Source of the DNA: G963662675 sp963662675
GTDB taxonomy: Bacteria > Bacteroidota > Bacteroidia > Bacteroidales > Prolixibacteraceae
Direction: 5' to 3'
Assembly (NCBI GenBank): GCA_963662675.2
Contig: CAXXHP010000004.1
Span: 1,054,001 to 1,118,000, forward strand
DNA: 64,000 bases
How positions within the stretch are numbered: the stretch's first letter is position 1; each line of letters opens with the position of its first letter. This document shows, one piece after another, positions 55,421 through 63,245 of the stretch. Below the pieces are notes generated by a model, which had not been told where the DNA came from, searched no databases, and saw only the letters and a program-made list of their open reading frames with translations. A program made the translations under genes and the position numbers.

Positions 55421-58400
55421 TTAGAAATTAAAGTTCATGCCGAGTGTGAAAGATCTAGAAAGTTGAGCTGATGAATAGCTTCGAACTTCAGGATCGCTGC
55501 CTTCCCACTTAGGTGCAATAAAACAAATATTCTTACCAGACACATACACTTTAACGCTCTTAATATTCAATTTTTCAAGCAATTGCTTCTCAAAAGTATA
55601 TGATAGTATCACGTCCTGTAGCCTCACAAATCCGTATGACTGCAAAGCATTGAATTTGCTATCGGTAAATGCAACAGAAGGATATGTTTCACTTGGATTA
55701 GCCTCTATCCAGAATGGGTGGTCTAGGGTACTGTGAGCGTTATAGCCATCACTTGAGAGATAAGCCATATTATTACTATCTACACCATAATCGTTTCCGC
55801 TAAATATGCCATTCAATAGCACATAAAGTTGCAAATTCTTGTAGTTGACAGTATTTTGAAAACTTAAGCGAAAATTCTCTTTGCCATAACCAAGAATGGT
55901 ACGATCGTCTGGAGTAATTGCCCCGTCTTCACTACCATCAATATTTGCATACATAGCATCTCCTGGCTTGGCACCTGTAGCTGCTATATATTCGGTATCT
56001 GAACTTTGCACAATACCTATCCATTCATAATCATAGATTGCGCCCAATGACCGTCCCAGAAAAAGAGAGCTATTAATATCATCTTTACCGTCACCATAAA
56101 GTTCAACAAGCTTATTTCTGTTAAGAGAAAAAGTTAAGCCAGAAGTCCATGAGAAATCGTTGCTTTTAATATTGGTACTATTAATTATAGCTTCTACCCC
56201 CCAGTTGTCGACTTGCCCCATAGTGGCATCCTGTTCACTGATACCAGCCCCCATAACAGGAATAGTACGGCTAAAAATCTGATCAGTGGTTTTTGATTTG
56301 TAACCATCCAACTCCAGATGAATCCTGCTCTTTAAAAGATCAGATTCAGCTCCAAAATTGAATGAAGTTGTAGTCTCCCACGCTAAGCTAGAGTTACCCA
56401 ATGCGTTAATATTCTGACCAAAATAGATCTGGTCGTCAAAGAAATAAGCCTGAGCTCCAGATTTGCCAATATTCAAAGTTGAGAGCGTCCCATAAGGAGC
56501 AAGTGATTGGTTACCATTTTTACCCCATGAAGCTTTTAATTTAAAGTTGTTTATAATGTCTTTACTAGATTTCATGAAAGACTCGTTCGAAATGGTCCAC
56601 GCAAGACCTACAGCAGGGAAAATCCCCCATTTATTGTCTGCCCCAAACACTGAACTTCCATCACGGCGTACCGAAGTGTTGATATGGTATGTGTTTTTAT
56701 AGGAGTAATTCCCACGTGCGAGATAACCAACATCAGAGTGCAATGTGTATTCGAGAGCTGAAATTGTTATAGACTTCGCATTGTTCAAACCATAAAATCC
56801 AAGGGCAGTATTACCAACATCTGCATAATTTGTCCCGGTTACCGTATTTGAATCCAACTTCTTTGAGTCACGCGTATAAACCAATGTTGCATTGACATAA
56901 TGATCTCCGAAGCCTTTGGCATATGTTAGAATATTATCTAAAACATACGATTTCACTTTCCTCTCGTTTATATACCCGCTTGCCTGATCGAGATATTTGT
57001 CTTGCTCTGCAGTTGTATATCCGGCATCACCAAGAGACAAATTAACAAAGTTTGTCTCGTGAGTAAACGATCGAGTAGTGGTGGTATTCGTAGTATATGA
57101 ACCTGTGATCTTGTAACTTAAACCATCAATCCAAGGTAGCTTGATTTCAATATTTCCTCCCATAACATTTGAATTACCTCGGCTCTCTTGTTCCCTTCCG
57201 TTATAAGTATCCCATAACGGATTTAAAGTTGAAGATTCAACCCCATCGACATATTTTCTCATACTCCCATCAGCAAGTTCAGGTTCAGTCCAAGGCGAAA
57301 GAGTAACAGCAGATCCATACGAAGGCCTCACTCCGTCACTCTTATTAAGTGCCTGATTCATATTAGCCCCGATAGATATGTATTTATTAATTTGGGTGTT
57401 AATTTTTGCGGAGAAGGTGATTCTTGAATATTCATCGCCTTCAATAAAGTTTTTATTATCCAAAAATGACGATGAAATAAAATAGTCCATTGCATCACCA
57501 GCTCCAGATACGTTTAACGAATAGTTTTGTTGAACACCTGTACGAATGATGTAATCATACCAGTCTGTAGGGGTACCTGCTTCGTAATTGGCCCTTTCCA
57601 AATTCGTCATCCAAGTAGGACTAGTTGTTCCTGCACGTGCATTTCTCAACTCAATATAGCCATCTCCATCTCTCAAATCAGGACGAAAATTGGGGTTAGA
57701 AATGGTTGTATTGGCAGCAACACTAATCATAGGCTTACCTTTTACACCTCTCTTTGTGGTTATCATGATTACACCGTTTGCAGCCTGAGAACCATAGGCA
57801 GCCAAAGATGTAGCATCCTTCAGTACTTGCATACTCGCGATACTTGACGGGTCAATAGAATTCAAACCACCACTAAAAATTACCCCATCAACGACATAAA
57901 GAGGAGTAGAACCACCATTAATTGATTTCTGTCCACGAACTTGAATATCGGGAGTAGAAGATGCTTCACCACTTTGAGACAATGTAACACCAGTAGTAAC
58001 ACCACTCAATAAACTTAAAGGATTGGTTGAATTAGTTAAGGCCTGTGGAGACCCTTCCAACTTTAACTCTGAAACAGATCCGGTAAAGTTCTGTCTTGTT
58101 GTTGTCCCATAACCAATTGCCACAATCTCATCTAGACCAATTGTTTCTTCTTCTAATGTTACATTAATCGCAGTCTGAGTTCCTACTGTAACGTCTTGTG
58201 ACTTCATTCCAATAAAAGAAAATTGAAGAATATCTGAAGAAAGTACATCTGAAATAGAATAGTTCCCGTCAAAATCAGTAATTGTTCCATTTGTTGTACC
58301 TTTCACCATTACAGTTACACCGGGCAATGAACTACCTGTAGTATCAGTAACCTTCCCTGTAACACTTTGCTGCTGTTGTTCAACTTCATTTTCAGCATTC

Positions 58401-58768
58401 TTCTTTTCTGGATAGAGTAATATTTGTCTATCTTTTATGTCATAGACAGTCTCTGTTCCTTCAAAAAGTTCGTCTAAGATATTTTCTATTGATACTGAAT
58501 TAACATCAAGATCAACTTTTCTGACAACATCTACATCTTTATTATTATACATAAAGAAAAACTCCGATTCTTCTTCAATCTCATTGAGAATTGATTTTAT
58601 ATCAGTATCCTGATAACTGAGATTAAGCTTCGTTATTTGAGAATAACTTACTGAAGCATTCAAGGACAGTGTTGCAATAATTGTAAGAAACATTGTGAGT
58701 CTCATAATTCTTAAAAGTTTCTTCATTTCAGGATTGCTCCTGCAAACACACATTAGTTTTTTTTTCAT
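55421..58768 (-). CDS. SusC/RagA TonB-dependent transporter (D) with STN domain
   Basis: A 1115-residue outer-membrane transporter. The leader runs to about residue 44 (MKKLLRIMRLTMFLTIIATL may be the true signal start, at residue 15). The STN domain is at about 45-125 (LNLSYQDTDIKSILNEIEEE). A QQQQ-containing linker precedes the carboxypeptidase-D-like domain (GKVTDTTGSSLPGVTVMVKG), then GLDEIVAIGYGT, a plug (TPLYVVDGVIF, SMQVLKDATSLAAYGSQAANGVI) and a barrel ending FTLGMNFNF. With FecR-D and the ECF at 59954 it forms a complete cell-surface signalling relay. It pairs with susD-D 13 bases downstream. Confidence 0.94.
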   Translation of the reverse strand: MKKKLMCVCRSNPEMKKLLRIMRLTMFLTIIATLSLNASVSYSQITKLNLSYQDTDIKSILNEIEEESEFFFMYNNKDVDVVRKVDLDVNSVSIENILDELFEGTETVYDIKDRQILLYPEKKNAENEVEQQQQSVTGKVTDTTGSSLPGVTVMVKGTTNGTITDFDGNYSISDVLSSDILQFSFIGMKSQDVTVGTQTAINVTLEEETIGLDEIVAIGYGTTTRQNFTGSVSELKLEGSPQALTNSTNPLSLLSGVTTGVTLSQSGEASSTPDIQVRGQKSINGGSTPLYVVDGVIFSGGLNSIDPSSIASMQVLKDATSLAAYGSQAANGVIMITTKRGVKGKPMISVAANTTISNPNFRPDLRDGDGYIELRNARAGTTSPTWMTNLERANYEAGTPTDWYDYIIRTGVQQNYSLNVSGAGDAMDYFISSSFLDNKNFIEGDEYSRITFSAKINTQINKYISIGANMNQALNKSDGVRPSYGSAVTLSPWTEPELADGSMRKYVDGVESSTLNPLWDTYNGREQESRGNSNVMGGNIEIKLPWIDGLSYKITGSYTTNTTTTRSFTHETNFVNLSLGDAGYTTAEQDKYLDQASGYINERKVKSYVLDNILTYAKGFGDHYVNATLVYTRDSKKLDSNTVTGTNYADVGNTALGFYGLNNAKSITISALEYTLHSDVGYLARGNYSYKNTYHINTSVRRDGSSVFGADNKWGIFPAVGLAWTISNESFMKSSKDIINNFKLKASWGKNGNQSLAPYGTLSTLNIGKSGAQAYFFDDQIYFGQNINALGNSSLAWETTTSFNFGAESDLLKSRIHLELDGYKSKTTDQIFSRTIPVMGAGISEQDATMGQVDNWGVEAIINSTNIKSNDFSWTSGLTFSLNRNKLVELYGDGKDDINSSLFLGRSLGAIYDYEWIGIVQSSDTEYIAATGAKPGDAMYANIDGSEDGAITPDDRTILGYGKENFRLSFQNTVNYKNLQLYVLLNGIFSGNDYGVDSNNMAYLSSDGYNAHSTLDHPFWIEANPSETYPSVAFTDSKFNALQSYGFVRLQDVILSYTFEKQLLEKLNIKSVKVYVSGKNICFIAPKWEGSDPEVRSYSSAQLSRSFTLGMNFNF

Positions 58769-58789
58769 AATTTTGCATGATTAGTTAGT

Positions 58790-58833
58790 GAACATGTTAT
58801 GCTCTGATTTTCATTTTTTCATATAACATGTTC
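58790..58833 (-). promoter_or_regulatory. Inverted repeat in the susC-D leader
   Basis: GAACATGTTAT (58790-58800) and ATAACATGTTC (58823-58833) are perfect 11-bp arms separated by 22 bases, just upstream of susC-D. Each arm also contains the palindrome ACATGT. It could be a leader hairpin or a paired protein-binding site. Confidence 0.45.
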
Positions 58834-58857
58834 GGATTCAAAAATTAACTATATAAT

Positions 58858-58885
58858 AGCAGGAAAGGGTCTAGACTTTCCTGCT
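58858..58885 (-). terminator. Intercistronic hairpin between fecR-D and susC-D
   Basis: A perfect 10-bp stem AGCAGGAAAG/CTTTCCTGCT with an 8-base loop, two bases after the fecR-D stop. Same position as in units A and B but unrelated sequence. Confidence 0.55.
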
Positions 58886-58887
58886 TA

Positions 58888-59886
58888 TTATTCTTTACTC
58901 TTAATTTCTACTTTATCTCCATTTATCTCATATTCAATAGGACTGATTACAGAAATTAAACTTAAAATCTCGCTAAGACTTTCAGTTTTTGCTTTGAAAG
59001 TATAATACTGGTCGCTAAGAAATGTTGTATCAAGATTAATAGTTACACCATACCACCCCTCAAGATACTTAGCCACTTCTACAACTGATTGATTATCGAA
59101 TACTAGAATATCCTTTGTCCATGCAGTTATTTGATCAGTATTATCAACCTCTTTAATTTCAACGTTACCAATGGAATAAGTTAGTTGTTCATTAGGAACC
59201 ATATATCCAAGTGGATAATCTGCTACATCAGACACTTGAACGCTACCTGTAACTAAAGTCACTTTTGTTTCTCCACGTTCAATATTCTCACGTACATTAA
59301 ATTGAGTTCCATACACCTTAACCATTAATTCTGAAGTATGTACAATAAATTGATGTTCTTGGCTTTTTATTACATCAAAATAACATTCCCCCTTAGTGAA
59401 TACTTCGCGGTTTGTTTGTGTAAATGCAGACGAATATTTTAATTCTGCTCCAGAGTTCAACCATACTTTTGTACTATCAGGTAAAACAACCTGTGTTCTG
59501 CTTCCATTAGGGGAAACAACAGTTGTGTAGTATTCCGGAATTTCTTCTTCGGAGTCGTTAGATTGATTATACCAATTACCTGAAAGAAAAACTAAAATCA
59601 AAATTGCTGCTACTGCTGCAACCTTTATCGTATTATGTAAAAAGGTAATTCGGCGATATTTATGGCCATCAATTCGTTTAGTTAATTTTTTCCATAAAAG
59701 TTTTTCTTCTGGCTGATAAGAGTTGAGATCACTTCTTGAAATTTGCCAAGCTTTTAATATTTCGTCTAGAATAACAGGGTTGTCAGAAGAAGATTTTAAC
59801 CACTCCTTTAATTTCTGTTTTTGTATATCATCTGATTCTTTATTTAAGAATGCAGATATATCATCCCAAGGTATATTTTGCTCCAT
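58888..59886 (-). CDS. FecR-family anti-sigma/sigma-regulator (D)
   Basis: A 332-residue FecR protein, unlike the A-C group. The N-terminal cytoplasmic region (WDDISAFLNKESDDIQKQ ... LLWKKLTKRI) is followed by one membrane span at about 87-105 (VAAVAAILILVFLSG). Then come the periplasmic FecR domain (SPNGSRTQVVLPDSTKVWLNSG, VFTKGECYFDVIKSQEHQFIVHTSE) and the C-terminal STN-like part (YYTFKAKTESLSEILSLISV). It links the STN domain of SusC-D to the ECF sigma factor encoded 67 bases upstream. Confidence 0.94.
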   Translation of the reverse strand: MEQNIPWDDISAFLNKESDDIQKQKLKEWLKSSSDNPVILDEILKAWQISRSDLNSYQPEEKLLWKKLTKRIDGHKYRRITFLHNTIKVAAVAAILILVFLSGNWYNQSNDSEEEIPEYYTTVVSPNGSRTQVVLPDSTKVWLNSGAELKYSSAFTQTNREVFTKGECYFDVIKSQEHQFIVHTSELMVKVYGTQFNVRENIERGETKVTLVTGSVQVSDVADYPLGYMVPNEQLTYSIGNVEIKEVDNTDQITAWTKDILVFDNQSVVEVAKYLEGWYGVTINLDTTFLSDQYYTFKAKTESLSEILSLISVISPIEYEINGDKVEIKSKE

Positions 59887-59905
59887 AATTATATGCTACT
59901 ATTAT

Positions 59906-59936
59906 ATATGTCGCAATACCTTTAAGAATCCCTCAA
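59906..59936 (-). promoter_or_regulatory. ECF-type promoter-like element upstream of fecR-D
   Basis: On the minus strand TTGAGGG is followed by 16 bases and CGACATAT, 27 bases before the fecR-D start. It keeps the GGG core and spacing of the A-C elements but differs in detail, as expected if a different ECF reads it. Confidence 0.4.
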
Positions 59937-59953
59937 TGAAAATCGCTGTTTTT

Positions 59954-60547
59954 TTACTTTGACAGTAAAGCCAGACAAAGAATCAATATTTCTTCATAAT
60001 GAGGCTTCAGGTTATTTCTCAATTTTTTCAATGCTATACCAACATGATTTTCAACTGTCTTAGGACTTATTCCAAGTTTTGATGCTATCTCTTTATGCGA
60101 CATATTCTCTTCACGGGCCATTAAATAAATTAGTTTGCTTTTTTCAGGAAGACTCTCAATTGCTTCATCAATAATCTTTCGTAATTCTTCTACTTCTAGA
60201 GTATCTATATTTACGTCATCCCCAACCTCGAGGGTTTCTTGATCATTTAGCTGTGTTATTATATTATTCCTTTCTTTACGCAAATGACTTATGGCTCTAT
60301 ATTTTGCAGATTGAAATAAATACCCCTTCAATGAGTTATTTATATTTAATTCTTTTCTTCTTTCCCAAAAGTTTGTAAAAATGTCAAGAGCAATTTCTTC
60401 AGCAATAAATTGGTCATTAACATACATCCTTAAGAACTTACATAAATCAATAAAGTAATTGTCAAAAAGGTAACGATATGCATTTAAATCTCCATCTTTT
60501 ATCTTGTAGAGAATTGTTAAATCATCTTTTAAGCCTGTCTTTTTCAT
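59954..60547 (-). CDS. ECF RNA polymerase sigma factor (FecI-like, PUL-D)
   Basis: A 197-residue ECF sigma factor. Region 2 includes AYRYLFDNYFIDLCKFLRMY and IAEEIALDIFTNFWERR; region 4 includes LPEKSKLIYLMAREENMSHKEIASKLGISPKTVENHVGIALKKL. It ends with a hydrophobic tail (ILILCLALLSK), like the other ECF in the window. It heads PUL-D and should switch on fecR-susC-susD-D when SusC-D senses its ligand. A perfect palindrome lies 17 bases upstream of its start. Confidence 0.94.
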   Translation of the reverse strand: MKKTGLKDDLTILYKIKDGDLNAYRYLFDNYFIDLCKFLRMYVNDQFIAEEIALDIFTNFWERRKELNINNSLKGYLFQSAKYRAISHLRKERNNIITQLNDQETLEVGDDVNIDTLEVEELRKIIDEAIESLPEKSKLIYLMAREENMSHKEIASKLGISPKTVENHVGIALKKLRNNLKPHYEEILILCLALLSK

Positions 60548-60564
60548 TAAGCTATTGTGTCAAT

Positions 60565-60582
60565 TACTTGTTGTAACAAGTA
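60565..60582. promoter_or_regulatory. Palindrome upstream of the PUL-D ECF gene
   Basis: TACTTGTT and AACAAGTA flank GT, a perfect 8-bp inverted repeat just before the ECF start. Upstream on the minus strand is TAATATTG (60583-60590), one base off the TAnnTTTG box, with TTTG 24 bases further. This could be a Bacteroidota promoter with overlapping operator, though the spacing is long. Confidence 0.35.
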
Positions 60583-60590
60583 CAATATTA

Positions 60591-60913
60591 GAAAAAATTT
60601 AATGTAAATATTTTCAAAAGTCAGAATAAAGGACACATTGATAAAACTATCTATAATATCTACCTTTGTCCTTGCTTAAAAAATATAGTGTTCTTTAAAT
60701 GTGAAACTGTCAGGAATCAGTAAAAAAAACGCACAATATAAATCACGAATAAAAAAGCAGATAATAGCCCAAACCTCAATTTCAACAGTAAATGAAAAGG
60801 AACTAAAATTTCATCTAGCTACTTTTTTTGTATTACAAAGAATAGTTCCTCTGAGAGAAAAAAATTATGCCTTTGATTATTGCAAATCAAAAATGACCAA
60901 AACCGTAAATGAA
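60591..60913. other. Intergenic region between divergent ECF and PhnA-like genes
   Basis: It probably holds both divergent promoters. A frame from a GTG at 60701 runs into the PhnA-like gene, but its residues look like chance translation and lie outside the family. No RNA gene or repeat recognised. Confidence 0.4.
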
Positions 60914-61495
60914 ATGAATATCGAAAAAGAATTAATAAATCGTAGTGGATCTAAATGCGAACTATGTGGAGCCAATGACAACCTAAAAGTTTACCTCGTA
61001 CCACCCAAATCAATTGAAAATACTGAAAACTGTATCCTTCTATGTGACAATTGCCTAAAACAAATTGAAACAAAAGAGGATATTGACATCAACCACTGGA
61101 GATGCTTAAACGACAGCATGTGGAGCCAGATTTCTGCAGTACAGGTTATGGCTTGGCGCATACTTAATCGCATAAAAGCTGAAGGATGGCCACAAGACTT
61201 ACTAGATATGCTTTATCTAGAGGAAGATGTTTTAGCTTGGGCCAAGGCAATGGGTGAAGCTGACGAAGATAGTGACACGGTAAAGCACATTGATAGTAAT
61301 GGCGTTTTATTGCAAGCAGGCGACACTGTGGTTCTCATTAAAGACCTTGACGTAAAAGGAGCCGGATTTACCGCAAAACGCGGAACTGCCGTTCGAAATA
61401 TTTCTCTTGTTACCGATAATCCAGAGCACATTGAAGGCCGAGTAAACGGACAGCACATTGTAATCTTAACTAAATTCACGAAGAAATCAAGCTGA
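60914..61495 (+). CDS. PhnA-like zinc-ribbon protein
   Basis: A 193-residue protein of the PhnA/YjdM family. The N-terminal zinc ribbon has two CxxC pairs (KCELCG and LLCDNC); the C-terminal part (VLLQAGDTVVLIKDLDVKGAGFTAKRGTAVRNI) is the small SH3-like PhnA domain. The molecular role is not established; despite the historical name it is not required for phosphonate cleavage. The start at 60914 gives the family-like MNIEKELINRSGSKCELCG. An ATG at 60893 and a GTG at 60701 are in frame, but their extra residues are not family-like. It is convergent with recN and shares a terminator with it. Confidence 0.85.
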   Translation: MNIEKELINRSGSKCELCGANDNLKVYLVPPKSIENTENCILLCDNCLKQIETKEDIDINHWRCLNDSMWSQISAVQVMAWRILNRIKAEGWPQDLLDMLYLEEDVLAWAKAMGEADEDSDTVKHIDSNGVLLQAGDTVVLIKDLDVKGAGFTAKRGTAVRNISLVTDNPEHIEGRVNGQHIVILTKFTKKSS

Positions 61496-61500
61496 ACATA

Positions 61501-61537
61501 ACAGATTTGTCTTCTTAACAAAAGAAGACAAATCTGT
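61501..61537. terminator. Bidirectional terminator between phnA-like and recN
   Basis: A perfect 16-bp stem (61501-61516 with 61522-61537) around AACAA, between convergent genes; it can serve both strands. Confidence 0.85.
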
Positions 61538-61571
61538 AAATACTATACTTTACGATGCATTTGTGGCTAAC

Positions 61572-63224
61572 TTAGTTCAGCAATTCACGAGCAGTTTCTC
61601 TGGTAGTATCGGATGCAAGATCGCCACCCAACATTTGAGCAAGTTCCTCTATTCGCTCATCACCTTCTAATTGACAAATTGAGGTCAAAGTCCTTTCTCC
61701 TTCATCATATTTATAAACTTTGAAATGATGGTGCCCTTTCGCAGCTATTTGAGGTAAGTGCGTAATATTAATCACTTGTATATTTACCGACAATTCCTTT
61801 AGAATTGTACCCATTTTCATAGCAACTTCTCCTGAGATACCAGTATCTATCTCATCAAAAATAATAGTTGGAAGTGATTTGCTGTCAGTAATTAACGTTT
61901 TTAGAGCCAACATTAATCGAGATATTTCACCTCCTGATGCAATTTTTGAAATATCTTGAAGCTCAGAACTTTTATTGGCTGTAAACAGAAAATTGACTTC
62001 ATCGAATCCGGAGGGACCGGCTTCTTCTAATCTCACAAACTGAATCTGAAAATTTGCATTCAGCATACCAAGCTTTTGAAGTACTTCTATAACAGAAATT
62101 TCAATTTTTGAAGCAACGGCCCTTCTGCGTTCAGTGATTATCTCTGCGTGCTCATTTATTTGATTGGAAAGAGATTCGACAATTGCTACATACTCTTCAA
62201 TTTCCGTGTCGTACGATTCTATTTGTTGGATTTTTTGGTCAAAATCATTTTTCAACTCAATTAATTCAGCAACTGTATTTACCCTAAATTTTTGTTGAAG
62301 AGAATAAATCATATCCAAACGATCATTGATCAATTGAATTCGCTCAGGATTAAGCTCAGACCTGTCCGCTAAAGAGGCACTCTCTTTTACCAAATCCAAT
62401 AACTCAAGATATGTTGATTCTAAACGCTCTTTTATTTCCCCGGCCTCAGGCAAAAATTCAGTCAATTTACCAATCTGTGATAGGTTCACTTTCAATCTGG
62501 ACAATAGTCCTAAGTCCTCCCCTTCCAAATCATTTATCAATTGCCCAAATACCGACCCAATTTCTTCCGCATGCTCCAATGTGCCTTGCTCTATCTCCAG
62601 CTCACTCTGTTCATCCAATTGCAATCCAGCTTCGTCTAATTGTTTATGCTGAAATTGAAAATAGTCCAAATCAGCTTTCGTTTTATCTGATTCATCTTGC
62701 AATTTGGACAATTGCTTCGTCTTCGTCTTCAGTTCCTGATATATTTGGGAATACTCAACAAGATTAGCCGCATTTCCAGCGACTAAATCGATCAATTTTA
62801 GCTGAAAAGAATGGTTTCCTAATTCCAAATTCTGATGCTGTGAATGAATATCAATTAGCAACAACGCAAAATCACGCATTGTTTTCAAAGTTACTGGGGT
62901 ATCATTTATAAAAGCTCTTGATTTTCCTGAAGGAGTTATTTCCCTTCTCAAAATCGTTTGCTCCTCGTAATCCAGTTCTGCCTTTTCAAAAAATGATTGA
63001 AACTGATAGTCCTTAATAACAAATGTACCTTCAACCAAACATTTACGATCTTTTACTTGTAATACACTTAAGTCAGCTCGCTGCCCCAGCATAAGCCCCA
63101 ACGCTCCTAAAACAATGGATTTACCAGCACCAGTTTCACCAGTAATGATATTGAACCCATGATGAAAGTCGATTGACAACTCATCAATTAGCGCATAATT
63201 AGAAATATATAGTGATTGAAGCAC
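61572..63224 (-). CDS. recN: DNA repair protein RecN
   Basis: A 550-residue SMC-like ATPase for double-strand break repair, usual length. The start MLQSLYISNYALIDEL is typical. Walker A GETGAGKS is at about 30-37, a coiled-coil middle (about 150-370) contains a central hinge region, the signature SGGEISRLMLALK follows, then Walker B TIIFDEIDTGISG and the histidine switch in NITHLPQIAAKGHHHF. The upstream gene is a DUF4835/PorD-like gene, a conserved pairing in Bacteroidota; only 21 bases separate them, so they are co-transcribed. Confidence 0.97.
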   Translation of the reverse strand: MLQSLYISNYALIDELSIDFHHGFNIITGETGAGKSIVLGALGLMLGQRADLSVLQVKDRKCLVEGTFVIKDYQFQSFFEKAELDYEEQTILRREITPSGKSRAFINDTPVTLKTMRDFALLLIDIHSQHQNLELGNHSFQLKLIDLVAGNAANLVEYSQIYQELKTKTKQLSKLQDESDKTKADLDYFQFQHKQLDEAGLQLDEQSELEIEQGTLEHAEEIGSVFGQLINDLEGEDLGLLSRLKVNLSQIGKLTEFLPEAGEIKERLESTYLELLDLVKESASLADRSELNPERIQLINDRLDMIYSLQQKFRVNTVAELIELKNDFDQKIQQIESYDTEIEEYVAIVESLSNQINEHAEIITERRRAVASKIEISVIEVLQKLGMLNANFQIQFVRLEEAGPSGFDEVNFLFTANKSSELQDISKIASGGEISRLMLALKTLITDSKSLPTIIFDEIDTGISGEVAMKMGTILKELSVNIQVINITHLPQIAAKGHHHFKVYKYDEGERTLTSICQLEGDERIEELAQMLGGDLASDTTRETARELLN

Positions 63225-63245
63225 AATAACTCTTTTTAGGAATGA

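Noticed and set aside
5127..60547. Ulvan, rhamnogalacturonan or rhamnan-sulfate PUL
   Set aside because: No polysaccharide lyase, sulfatase, unsaturated glucuronyl hydrolase or GH28 is encoded in the window, so naming one of these substrates is not supported.
60701..60913. N-terminal extension of the PhnA-like protein from a GTG
   Set aside because: The extra 71 residues do not belong to the family, and the zinc-ribbon domain begins normally at the ATG at 60914.
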